A DNA stretch of 64,000 nt from the NCBI RefSeq assembly GCF_910592395.1, contig NW_027020281.1, positions 64,001 to 128,000 of the forward strand, read 5' to 3'. The notes below the pieces were generated by a model. That model saw only the letters and a program-made list of their open reading frames with translations. It ran no database searches and was not told the DNA's origin. Below, one piece after another: positions 1-10,807 of this stretch. The DNA comes from Lineus longissimus (lineage: Eukaryota > Nemertea > Pilidiophora > Heteronemertea > Lineidae). Position numbers and translations under genes: made by a program. Positions within the stretch are counted from its first letter, which is position 1. The number at the start of each line of letters is the position of its first letter.

Positions 1-584
1 TTTCAAGCTGGCTGTGGGTCAGCGCTTCTGTTGTAGGGGTGAATATCGTAAAGGTTGTCAATCAAATCAAGTATATGAGATGTTTTAGAATCTGTTTATT
101 CACTACGATTCTCCATGCTAGATATTTAAACTAGATATTCATGCTAGATATTCTACAAGGAGGTTCTAATGTATTGGTCGGAGAAGTTGGGTTATATTTT
201 CCAAAATGAATGAAAATTAATGTTAGCCTCACTTTCGATGACGTCGTCGAGACTGAGTTGTGAATCAGGGCCATGTCGCAGTTAGATTCCGCACCGGTTC
301 CTCATAGAGATACTTGAGGGATATTATATGTAATATGGTGATCTCTTTTGAATAGAAGGGTGAATCGCTCTGTTATTGTGCTTTTTCCATTTAAAAATGT
401 AGAAAAAATTCATATACTCTCTCAATGTGACCTCCATGATGAACTGTTAGTGCATTGTTTTTCAAAGCCTTGTCTAAATCTTGCTCTCATTATTTAGTGA
501 CTATATGTTTTTTTTAGTGTCTTGATATCCTTGATTCTGATGAACTCGCTGCATTTTTGGAGGATTTCCAATTGTTATTTATAT
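1..584. other. Left edge, no gene seen
   Basis: AT-rich sequence with frequent stops in all frames. I see no exon with both splice sites, no RNA gene and no repeat that recurs elsewhere in the window. It ends at the piggyBac-like MITE. Confidence 0.5.
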
Positions 585-588
585 TTAA

Positions 589-885
589 CCCTTTAGATCC
601 TGGGGATTTTTTATCGAAATGTCCGTATTTCCCTGGAAGATTTTTGTCTGACGACCTCGCCTCCAACCTCTTTGCAAAATTTTCCATCATTTTGTACGGC
701 AACATATGAAAATCTACCGTGCATTCAATGCCACTGGTCTTCTAGAACCTGGATCCGGGGTATTAGTTCCACTCTCTATTCGCAGATGGAATTGCGAACG
801 CTCTGAACTACTTGACCTGACCGGGCGGGTGCGGCCGTTCAGGGAAATGTTGACGAAACACGGCGGCCGTCCAGGATCTAAAGGG
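589..885. mobile_element. piggyBac-like MITE with TTAA target duplications
   Basis: This 297-bp element is flanked by TTAA on both sides (585-588 and 886-889). Its ends are exact inverted repeats, CCCTTTAGATCCTGG at the left and CCAGGATCTAAAGGG at the right. TTAA duplication with CCC...GGG ends is the hallmark of piggyBac transposons. It has no transposase coding capacity, so it would depend on a full-length relative. The 98-codon reading frame across it (706-1002) runs through the right end and is not a gene. A lone sequence resembling one end, TTAACCCTTTCGTTGCCAG, lies near 3968 without a partner. Confidence 0.85.
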
Positions 886-889
886 TTAA

Positions 890-1367
890 CTACAATATTA
901 TATAAGGATCTGGAGTGCTTTAAATTTGAAGATTTCCTTGCTCCTACCCTAAGTCACAGAACCACAACCCTCCCAATCCATACAGCTGCATTGTTACAAT
1001 AATGTTATCAGTCTGTTTTCATCGCTGGTTTGAGACTGTAAACTGTATCCGTCATGGTCAGTTCTTCCGTCATGTCAAGTCAAAACACACCACACACATT
1101 TTTTCCCCTGATGATTTCATTTCAGAATAGAGCTTGTGCTACATCTGATTGAGCCTTGAAGGCATGAAAGGTAACACTGTATCCACACTGTATATACCTC
1201 TTGTCAAAAAAAAACATTTTAGGGAAGGCCATTTTTCAAAAAGACTCATATAATGTACTTCGTTTTCCCGTTTGCTGTAGTATGGCAGTGGTAATATCTT
1301 GATTGTCATTTTGATCAATTTCTTTTGCATTTTATTTTGTTTGTGATTCCTTGTGACAGGCACATGT
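890..1367. other. Unassigned spacer
   Basis: No gene, exon or recurrent repeat recognised. It ends where a hairpin-ended repeat fragment starts. Confidence 0.45.
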
Positions 1368-1503
1368 TTTTAGCTCACCTCTTAGCAGAGGTGAGCTTAT
1401 CCCATACCGTGGCGTCTGTCGTCCGTCGTCGTCGTCGTCGTCGTCCGTCGTCCGTTAGCAGGGCACGTTTCGTAACTGTTAGAGCTATTGAGTTGAAACT
1501 TGG
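1368..1503 (-). mobile_element. Terminal fragment of a hairpin-ended repeat (possible Helentron-like)
   Basis: The fragment starts with TTTT and a hairpin at 1372-1397 (AGCTCACCT ... AGGTGAGCT), followed by a run of TCGTC/CCGTCG units and then 'agctattgagttgaaacttgg'-type sequence. The same order, hairpin then TCCGTCGTC satellite then this block, occurs at 26112 and 40019. It is the reverse complement of the 3' end seen in the two long copies at 10808 and 34523. A SINE interrupts it at about 1503. Confidence 0.6.
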
Positions 1504-1723
1504 TGGCGCAATGGCAGAGAGCCGGTCTCATAACCGGAAGGTCGTGGGTATGATTCCCGGCTGAGTCGCCACTTAGAAACTTCCTACTGGTCGAGTTCAA
1601 TCGAGCGCTCAGTAGCTGCTCATTGAAACCCCAGATTGATTTCTGTGGAGACCGGGATGATAATAATGTAGTCCCAAAAGCGCATTGAGCAGGGAACCTG
1701 GAAATGCGCTATATAAGAACTCA

Positions 1724-1753
<30 letters not shown>
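1503..1753 (+). mobile_element. tRNA-derived SINE with CR1/L2-type 3' tail
   Basis: The head contains a perfect pol III box A match, TGGCGCAATGG (1504-1514), an anticodon-arm-like segment with CTCATAA flanked by CCGG/CCGG, and a degenerate box B (GGGTATGATTCCC, about 1546-1558). The acceptor 5' strand is missing, so the head is 5'-truncated. The body ends in AGCGCATT ... AATGCGCTATATAAGAAC and an (ATT)n tail. The AGCGC...GCGCTATA(G/T)AA layout matches the 3' end of the CR1-like LINE in this window (46030-46069), which suggests that LINE class supplied the reverse transcriptase. It inserted into the hairpin-ended repeat upstream. Confidence 0.75.
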
Positions 1754-1757
<4 letters not shown>

Positions 1758-3015
1758 TCATAAGCACCTAGTCGTGGAGACATTGCTGGATTCTCCACTT
1801 CATAATGGGGACGTCCCACCGGTTGTGGGGCTAAAGGAAAGACCCCACAAAACATTGTCACCAAAACGCTTCCCTAAGGTCCAATGCATGCAAATTCGGA
1901 ATGTCCCCACAATTTGTCCCAATGTCCCCACTCCTATAAGAAGTTTTTGGTGCCCTTTTTTACCACTAGAGAGCATCACAACTACCCTGACCCAGATTAC
2001 CAATTGTCTTCAAATTCCCGGTCATATAACTGGGCCAGTCCATGAGAGCAATGACCTCATTCCAACTTGAGCTCGAAATCAGGTCAGTAGCCCAGTGATG
2101 ACTCATGCACAACTTCCATACAAACCGATATGCTTTTTCCTACCAGAACTCGCATAGGCCTCGTTCATTTTTGTAAATAGGCGGTGGTGTAAAATAGGGT
2201 CCAGAGTAGGGAAACAATGTAGGTCCTCGACGGTTTTAGGCGTGGCCCCGAACCCGGGTTCTGGCCACACAACGCAGTAGTACTATAACGTGTAGTTTTA
2301 TCTTTAGAATGTTAGATGCTTAATTCGAATGACGTAGTCATATCTTGGTCAGTTCATTTCAACAAATTTGTGGGTCAGGCCACCCAATTTACTACCATTT
2401 ATTCTAAGGGACAGCGTATGCGAGGAAATATGTGTTCTTCAAGGTCTCCAACAAATTCTATTCTGACTGGTGAACTCATGGGACGAATTCCTTACCTAGC
2501 CGTGCATACATTGATATGTATGACGTTTATTACACTACTGTCGAATACGTCTGAAACATGGATACATCGTTGCATCGATCAACAAATTAGGGTCGGCGGA
2601 GCAGGGAGGGGGGGTGCCCCCCCCCCCCCCCCCAATATCTGGCCAGAAGATGCCCCTTTTTTGCCAGAAAGCATTGCGAGACGACACATCCAAAAGGTCT
2701 CCTATCTCTAATGCAATTTGGTGCTGAAATGCCGGGAAAACGTGTATCCGGTGTTCCAATTTTTTTTTTCAAATCTTCTGGGGAGAGAAAGAGTAGCGAC
2801 TTAAAATGGGCCTAGTAGATTGTTATAAAGAAGCGTTAGTGGATTTTTGCTGCAGTTCCTTTTGCTGGCCCATTCTAGAATATGCGTTTAAAGCCCTAGA
2901 CCATTTTTTTCTCTTTTGCCCAAGCAGGATACTAGTATGTCGCCACGGTTTAATAAAGAATTAATGCAAGTCTCCTTGAATCTTGACCGATGTAACATCT
3001 GTGGAATGTTCCCCA
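1754..3015. other. Unassigned spacer with a 17-nt C tract
   Basis: No gene is supported. It holds a G7 run followed by C17 (2617-2633), which can fold back on itself. The small overlapping reading frames here depend on that tract and are not credible. Confidence 0.45.
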
Positions 3016-3258
3016 CACTCTTAAAAATAAAGGTTTTTGAGCTTCTGAAAAACCATTTAAGGGTTTTTGGCCAACACAAATATGGACCCCGTAGAGGTTT
3101 TTTGGTAAAATGAAAAACCCCAAATGGTATTTAAGATCGTGAAAAACCTCTTGGGGTTTTTCACTTCGCCAAAAAACCTCTACGGGGTCCATATTTGTGT
3201 TGGCTGAAAAACCATTAAAGGTTTTTCAAGAGCTGAAAAACCTTTATTTCTAAGAGTG
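3016..3258. mobile_element. Foldback MITE, copy 1
   Basis: A 243-bp foldback. The left end CACTCTTAAAAATAAAGG pairs with the right end CCTTTATTTCTAAGAGTG. The interior is also symmetric, with AACCTCTACGGGGTCCATA complementary to a segment near 3080-3100 and repeated GGTTTTT/AAAAACC blocks. A diverged second copy lies at 9251-9468. Copy 2 is bordered by TA, as in Tc1/mariner-derived MITEs; copy 1 is bordered by CA on both sides. No coding capacity. Confidence 0.8.
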
Positions 3259-4059
3259 CATGTGTCATTGTTTCCAAACATAGAGACAGCTGGAGAGACC
3301 ACGACTTTTCAATATAGGGGAAAACACAATAAAAGTCGTCAATCTATCGTTGACTGCTGACTGCTCCCAAATTAAACAATGAGAGGAAAACACTCAAAAC
3401 TTGAAACACACAAAACCATTACACCTGTTGCAGTGAATACAGTCGCAGAGTGCTAGTGCATATGAATTTCCTCTAGATAGAGCCGAGTTGATTTGTTTTT
3501 ACTCACAGTGGGAACGTCTTGGAAATGTAAATGGATTTAAATATTCGCGGACGCATAGCATTATCGATATTCTTTGGTCATATGACGACATTTTTGATGC
3601 GTCTTGGGTCCAGAACCCCAGACTTGATCATAGATGTGATTACATCTATACATAGGATCTCGATATTGTTTCACTGAACATGCGTCAGATTCACTTGTTT
3701 ACGTTTGTCCTCTTTTTAACATCATGGCTGTACCTCAGTTTGATTTGACTTGTCATTTACTAGTAGTGTGAATAGGGGCCACAGTCCACAGACGCATGAA
3801 ACACACCCCAGCTGTTATCAACATTATTGAATCCTGATCGATATATTCTGTCGAGGATGAAAAAAAACCTTCAATTAAGCATGCGAAAACTTTGTGCAGC
3901 TTCAAGAGAATATTTTTTCCTCTCGGGATTTCACCACACTTGCATGCTTAGATTTGAATAATGAGGTTAACCCTTTCGTTGCCAGAAATTTCTCGAAAAT
4001 GGTCCTTTGTTCTTTTGTTATTAAGCGTGCAAGCGATGTTTCTTTAAAAGCCAACAATA
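3259..4059. other. Unassigned spacer
   Basis: No gene recognised. Short reading frames lack any family signature and have no conserved neighbours. Confidence 0.4.
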
Positions 4060-4935
4060 CTGCCGTTTTGGGAGATTGCGGCCGTTTCAAACTGGTTTCT
4101 TATTATTCCAAAGTCAAGGTCATGAAAAATTGGTTACGATTGACCCACATGCCTTTCTACAATATATGCAACAATGGCATATGAGTGCCAATTAGAAGAT
4201 TTGGAAAGGGGAAGGCCAAACTGGGTTGCAAATGTGATGCGTGATATGTTGCGTAAGACATGTCAGAACGTGGAGAAGAACAGTTTATCTCCGAGTTCAA
4301 ACAAAGAATAAAGGACAATTATCAACAAGAATGGTTTGCCAGATTGAAGAATTCAACAACTTTATCATACTACAAACTCTTTAAAACCAATTTCGAGGCA
4401 GAGCTATATACCTCTAGTGCTTCCATAAAAAACATTCCGACATTGTATATATTGCAAGTTTTAGATGCGGCCTCTTCAGAGACAAGCGTGAACTAGACTT
4501 CTGCCGCTACTGTGGTAACAGAGAAGTGGATGATGAATTTCATATCCTCAATATCTGTGTTTTTTACATGACTTACGGGTTTGATCTTTGCCGTTTATAC
4601 TGCCAACTATTCAATCCTTCATCAATACTATGTCTTCAAAACATTATGATGTATTACGTGGTGTATCATCGTTTCTACAAGAAGCAAAAAGGCAAAGACA
4701 CGATATGTGAGTGTAACGCAAGTTCTTAATGTCATTGTATACAATTGTATTAACATGCCAGTAGCTTCTACACCCCCCCCCCCCCGCAGTGGTTATCCCG
4801 CCCCTTTGCATGAGGATGACGGACGCCGCAATCCGAAAAGACTGGGTTCAGAGTCTAGTAGCTTCTCCTTGTTATTATACTGTAAAGGGGCTGGTGGCCT
4901 AAATATCAGTCAAATAAATTAAATTGAATTGAAAT
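4060..4935 (+). pseudogene. LINE 3' remnant (C-terminal RT region), copy 1
   Basis: Three frames read in order give the C-terminal part of a non-LTR retrotransposon polyprotein: a GRF...VMKNWLRL block (about 4078-4140), AYECQLEDLERGRPNWV (about 4172-4220, just upstream of the next start), FKQRIKDNYQQEWFARL...YYKLFKTNFE (4290-4400), then a zinc-finger-like C-x2-C...DDEFHILNIC block (4500-4560). At least two frameshifts separate them, so it is dead. It ends in an AAATTGAATTGAAAT-type tail near 4935. The family is only placed as a LINE with this C-terminal CCHC-like block. From 4355 on it lies inside a tandem duplication. Confidence 0.75.
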
Positions 4936-5996
4936 GAATATTGATTAACCCATAATATACAACAATTCCAGTTGAACCAACCCTTCCCTAGTACGCCGGT
5001 ATAAGTTTTAACTCGCGTATGTCGCAACGTCGACTTGAACACTTGACCAGCATACGAGTAAATCGGGTTTGGTCCTCCCCCATTGTTTGGATGTAAATTC
5101 ATGCCAAGCTTGATGTAAAACTTTCACAACGAATGGATATCTATCATGACTCGACCGTATAAGGCACGTGTATAATATACCAGGCTTCGGCCACTTCTCA
5201 GGCTCACCATGACCATGTCCACTTAAACGAGTAATAAAAAACATTGGAGTCAACTCAACAGGTGGAGCCCATAGGCTATTACTGGCAAGATGGACAACGC
5301 GCGTCCCCTCAAGCGACTAATTATCTGAATTTTATTTTCTCATGGAATCGAGCCAAAAAATATTTTCAGATGCATCAGAATTTTACCCTTTCGAGGCCAA
5401 TCATGAATTTATGCGGTCATATGGCGACAGAGAGGTTGTCATCATGAAATGTTGTATTGAATGTAAAAGAAAGTGTTCAACTTGGCCTTTCATTGTGTCG
5501 TGAATGTAAAAGTATACACTACAATGTATTGCATTAATAAATTTATTTGATTTCTGTACACAGAGAGTAGCTTATCTATCTTCATTCAGTATTTTGTTCT
5601 TTGACATCTTGATATTATGCATAAAGTCACATTTATGAGCAAAGTCACCTTTATTACTGTTAGGTATACAGGGTTTGATCCACACTTTCCTAGCGGAACT
5701 CACCACCAAATGGCAGCATGGCAAACTGACAATAATCCCGGGACGCACATACATGTATTCACCATGAGCAGGCTAAACAATATCACTATGGTGAGCAAGG
5801 AAAGATCGACATTCACGATGGAGAGCATGGTATAAACAACGCAGAATTCACGCATGAATCAATACCATACAACGATATTGCACTGCAATAATCGATGAGG
5901 TATCAAGCTCGTCCCGCCGAACATCAGGAAGGAGGCAGCAACCTTTGATCATATGACAAAAAACCCGCGATAAAAGGCAGCCGTTTGGATAACCAG
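4355..5996. repeat. Tandem segmental duplication, unit 1 (1642 bp)
   Basis: The segment is repeated directly and without spacer at 5997-7642. I see only three differences: C13 versus C18, one T lost from TTT at about 4539 in the other copy, and a C/T change near 5207/6849. The 4-bp net length difference is fully explained by these. The junction shares AGAAC microhomology. The unit holds a LINE 3' remnant and about 1.06 kb of unassigned sequence. Confidence 0.95.
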
Positions 5997-6585
5997 AACA
6001 ACTTTATCATACTACAAACTCTTTAAAACCAATTTCGAGGCAGAGCTATATACCTCTAGTGCTTCCATAAAAAACATTCCGACATTGTATATATTGCAAG
6101 TTTTAGATGCGGCCTCTTCAGAGACAAGCGTGAACTAGACTTCTGCCGCTACTGTGGTAACAGAGAAGTGGATGATGAATTCATATCCTCAATATCTGTG
6201 TTTTTTACATGACTTACGGGTTTGATCTTTGCCGTTTATACTGCCAACTATTCAATCCTTCATCAATACTATGTCTTCAAAACATTATGATGTATTACGT
6301 GGTGTATCATCGTTTCTACAAGAAGCAAAAAGGCAAAGACACGATATGTGAGTGTAACGCAAGTTCTTAATGTCATTGTATACAATTGTATTAACATGCC
6401 AGTAGCTTCTACACCCCCCCCCCCCCCCCCCGCAGTGGTTATCCCGCCCCTTTGCATGAGGATGACGGACGCCGCAATCCGAAAAGACTGGGTTCAGAGT
6501 CTAGTAGCTTCTCCTTGTTATTATACTGTAAAGGGGCTGGTGGCCTAAATATCAGTCAAATAAATTAAATTGAATTGAAATGAAT
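5997..6585 (+). pseudogene. LINE 3' remnant, copy 2
   Basis: This is the duplicated 3' portion of the LINE remnant at 4060-4935, now without its upstream part because the duplication breakpoint cuts it. One further base deletion near 6180 shifts the frame inside the DDEFHIL block. It carries C18 (6414-6431) and the same AAATTGAATTG tail. Confidence 0.75.
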
Positions 6586-7642
6586 ATTGATTAACCCATA
6601 ATATACAACAATTCCAGTTGAACCAACCCTTCCCTAGTACGCCGGTATAAGTTTTAACTCGCGTATGTCGCAACGTCGACTTGAACACTTGACCAGCATA
6701 CGAGTAAATCGGGTTTGGTCCTCCCCCATTGTTTGGATGTAAATTCATGCCAAGCTTGATGTAAAACTTTCACAACGAATGGATATCTATCATGACTCGA
6801 CCGTATAAGGCACGTGTATAATATACCAGGCTTCGGCCACTTCTCAGGTTCACCATGACCATGTCCACTTAAACGAGTAATAAAAAACATTGGAGTCAAC
6901 TCAACAGGTGGAGCCCATAGGCTATTACTGGCAAGATGGACAACGCGCGTCCCCTCAAGCGACTAATTATCTGAATTTTATTTTCTCATGGAATCGAGCC
7001 AAAAAATATTTTCAGATGCATCAGAATTTTACCCTTTCGAGGCCAATCATGAATTTATGCGGTCATATGGCGACAGAGAGGTTGTCATCATGAAATGTTG
7101 TATTGAATGTAAAAGAAAGTGTTCAACTTGGCCTTTCATTGTGTCGTGAATGTAAAAGTATACACTACAATGTATTGCATTAATAAATTTATTTGATTTC
7201 TGTACACAGAGAGTAGCTTATCTATCTTCATTCAGTATTTTGTTCTTTGACATCTTGATATTATGCATAAAGTCACATTTATGAGCAAAGTCACCTTTAT
7301 TACTGTTAGGTATACAGGGTTTGATCCACACTTTCCTAGCGGAACTCACCACCAAATGGCAGCATGGCAAACTGACAATAATCCCGGGACGCACATACAT
7401 GTATTCACCATGAGCAGGCTAAACAATATCACTATGGTGAGCAAGGAAAGATCGACATTCACGATGGAGAGCATGGTATAAACAACGCAGAATTCACGCA
7501 TGAATCAATACCATACAACGATATTGCACTGCAATAATCGATGAGGTATCAAGCTCGTCCCGCCGAACATCAGGAAGGAGGCAGCAACCTTTGATCATAT
7601 GACAAAAAACCCGCGATAAAAGGCAGCCGTTTGGATAACCAG
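5997..7642. repeat. Tandem segmental duplication, unit 2 (1646 bp)
   Basis: Second unit of the duplication, starting AACAACTTTATC exactly where unit 1 ends in AACCAG. Near-identity means a very recent event, or an assembly artefact in which two haplotypes were joined end to end. Every short reading frame in unit 1 recurs here for that reason, so their conservation is not evidence of coding. Confidence 0.95.
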
Positions 7643-9250
7643 AACTGGTTGACGCGGACGGCTGCCCAGGGAGCCTACGCCCCGGCGGCGAGGCTCTGAT
7701 ATGCGGTGACGGCCATCAGCCAATCAGTGAAGATGTTCCGTCTGCACTGGCACATGGAGAACGCTAAACTGAGCTGCTGCTCGGTCTTCGGGCCTTTGGC
7801 GAATTGTGTTTCATGGTTGTTGAAGAATATATTTATGAGTGGAGCGACATGGAATTAATTCAGGAGTTCAATAAAACTGATACATTTAGTTTGTGGACTT
7901 GAGAAATAAACTGCCGGGTAAATGCCATAGCCTAGGCCTACTGAAACAGCCAACTAGATACAAAGAAAATATCAATAGATAGAATTAACGGAATATAGAA
8001 TCTCAAACTCATCGATTTTTATACGACTATTTTATGCAGACCAAGTACATTTAGGGCCTACATTTTTTCCAGACCTCTTTCACACTTGATGTCCCGAACT
8101 GTACGCTGAATTTTGTCTTCTGAAGCAGGTTTCTTACCGAGTGGTACCAAGAGATCCCAGACCACTAGGAATTACAAGTACTTTATACGCGATTACAGGT
8201 CATGTTTTGTAACAAGTTAGACCAACTTAGGTTGACACGAACGGCAACTCTCAGGGAGTCTGTGCCACGCTGTGGCGGGGGATGTACGATTGAACGTTTG
8301 AAGTCGGCTGCGTACTTTTAATACTCCCTTACTCTAAGGTTTCATGCAAGATGTCCTTGTATACGACAGCGGTCCATTTTCGCTAGAATGTGAAATCTCG
8401 GAGTAATTAGAACTTCTTCAAAATGAATTCAAATTTCAAGGATGGTATGCACGGGGTATGCAGTTGTTTTCCAGGGAACTGCATCCCAGCCTTGAAATTG
8501 GTATTAACAGCACTTTAAACGAGTTCTACTTGCTCCAAGATTTCAAGCTCTAGCCAAAATGGCGGTGCCTATAGCCAACCCGTAAAGGAACAGCGGGGCC
8601 CGGCAGCGGCAGCAGCCTCACAAAGATATGGGGTACTAACCTGACAAAATATGGCAACGACTAAGAACTCTCGATTCCTCCTCACATGGTCACACAAGAC
8701 AAGGGACCCTACTTATGATCTCGCATGGTCCTTTTTTTTTTAGTCCCGATGTAGAAGTTTGAAATGTCCCATGATGGAAAGTCATTTGTTACCCGGACAA
8801 TCAGGCGCTGAGCTATTGACGGTCGAGCGGCTTCTTTAGAGCCGTAATTCGTCGAATACAGAAGGGGAGAATTTTTTTCAGGGGGGGGGGACACTTTTAT
8901 TACTACAATGGGACTTTAGATACGGTTTCTGTCAGAATTGCAGCGAACTAGAGATGCAAGTCGTCAGGATCCAGAACCGATTGTCCATGGATGGTTCAAT
9001 ATTCAGACCGTCCTTGAGATGCATAGACGATAGGATCGATTGGTTGAGCAGGAAATAGGGAGACAGAATATTCTACTTTCATCCATCATCCATAGGCTAA
9101 TCCTTGAAGAACTGGTGAACTACAATGTATGCTTGAACGATGAATGTCTCGTACACATAACATACAATCATAACATACAAGGCCCTAGTACTCAGAATGG
9201 GAATCGTTTGGGCAAATCAGGGTTATATGTAATTGCTAGTTTTATCTACA
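7643..9250. other. Unassigned spacer
   Basis: No gene, exon pair or recurrent element recognised. A short GC-richer stretch (7650-7800) lies just after the duplication. G10 is at 8881-8890. Confidence 0.4.
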
Positions 9251-9468
9251 ATCTTAAAAATAAAGGTTTTTGAGGGTTTTTGGCCAAAACAAATATGCAC
9301 CCCGTAGAGGTTTTTTGGTAAAATGAAAAACCCCAAATGGTTTTCGAGATCGTGAAAAACCTTTAAGGGTTTTCACTTTGCTGAAAAACCTCTACCGGGT
9401 GCATATTTGTGCTGGCTGAAAAACCATTAAAGGTTTTCAAGAGCTGAAAAACCTTTATTTCTAAGAGT
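9251..9468. mobile_element. Foldback MITE, copy 2
   Basis: Diverged copy of the foldback at 3016-3258, in the same orientation. The left end CAATCTTAAAAATAAAGG pairs with the right end CCTTTATTTCTAAGAGTG. TA borders both ends, consistent with Tc1/mariner-type target duplication. About 25 bp of the left arm is missing relative to copy 1. Confidence 0.8.
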
Positions 9469-9471
9469 GTA

Positions 9472-10807
9472 CAGGACACCAAGTGGTATGTAACTAAGTC
9501 GGCTACGTCACACCAGACTTCGACCTTGGGAAACATTTCGTTTTGGGGAGAAATTTCCCTGTACATTTTTACATACAGATTCTTTCTCGGTCGATTTGGA
9601 CCCTTTATCATTGAGACATACATTGTAGGCATTTTTTTCTCAGATGATAAAGTGAAATATGAACTATATGATTGGCAAAAAGGTCCCCAAGTCTTCATAA
9701 ATGAGTGGTCGTCATGCAAATACTTGCGTACATCTCTTAACATTTTTGAAAACTGTGACGTTGCCCACTACAAAGTACGGTACTTGACAGGTCACTGCCT
9801 TATTTTCACCCTGCATAAATTATCAGGAAGCCAACAAACACAGCTATTAAGTACATAAATCAGATAATTATGAATTTATTGAAGCAATACATTTCAGTCC
9901 ATTTTGATTCTAAAAATTTAGGGGTTACTTTACAGCAAGAGGCATATGTACAATGATTCAACATAGTAGTGTATATAAATGTAAATGAAATCTTTATAAA
10001 GATACAATACAATAGATGTCTAAAATTCCTGAAATGAACCGAAATGAAACAGGCTCATGTACATTTTGAGGAGGCAAGTACAAATAACAATTACTCCACA
10101 CGCCATTCTAACAAGGCGGTCCACCCCTTTGAGAGAAAAAAATCCTCTGTTTTACAGCCTACACATTTTTTGCCACCCTGTTGAAAAACAAGTTTTTGTA
10201 ATGCATTTCTTTTACCTTCCCCCTCTCTACATCCTGTGAAAATGCCAACCTCTTCAAAATTCAGTTTCCTCAGCATTCAGTGTTCAGATCCAACTTATAA
10301 CCACCCTGTTCAGAAATGATGCTGTAAAGAACCCCAAAAAAAATGCAGTAGGCCTGGGGCAGCAATTGATATTCATGGCTTTTAACCACTGATTAGCCAA
10401 AGGCTTTTCTCTCCCAACAAAGCAGGAACTCAAATCAACCAATCACATATCAGATTAAGTACAATGTACTATTTCGGTGAAATTCACATTGAAAAGTCCT
10501 TTTCACTTTACAATAATTTGATATTTTCATAATTTCAGAGGCCATTTTGAGAAGACCACATGCCATCATTACACACGCCACACTCTTGGTGACCCCCTCC
10601 AGACCACACAGAGTAATGCAGATTTCCCATGACATTAGAGAGAGAGGTTAAGATTTTGATCTTAGAAAGAGAACGAGGTGGCATTTTGATGACCTATATC
10701 ACGTCGCCTACTGTCAGAAATGCAACAGTGTGTCGTTGATCTGTGGTACGCCTAAAAACGACCATACAAAACAATCAACTTGACTCGATGACTTCAACCA
10801 GAAGAAA
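9472..10807. other. Unassigned spacer
   Basis: AT-rich. The frames at 9363-9743 and 9526-9858 overlap on opposite strands, have no recognisable motif and no splice context. I see nothing else. Confidence 0.4.

Noticed and set aside
706-1002. 98-codon frame.
   Set aside because: It reads across the piggyBac-like MITE and its TTAA border.
1504-1573. Possible functional tRNA gene (CAU-like loop).
   Set aside because: The acceptor 5' strand is missing, box B is degenerate, and it continues into a SINE body and tail.
4899-5835. Set of short frames found twice with identical residues.
   Set aside because: They lie in the near-identical tandem duplication, so the conservation is not selective.
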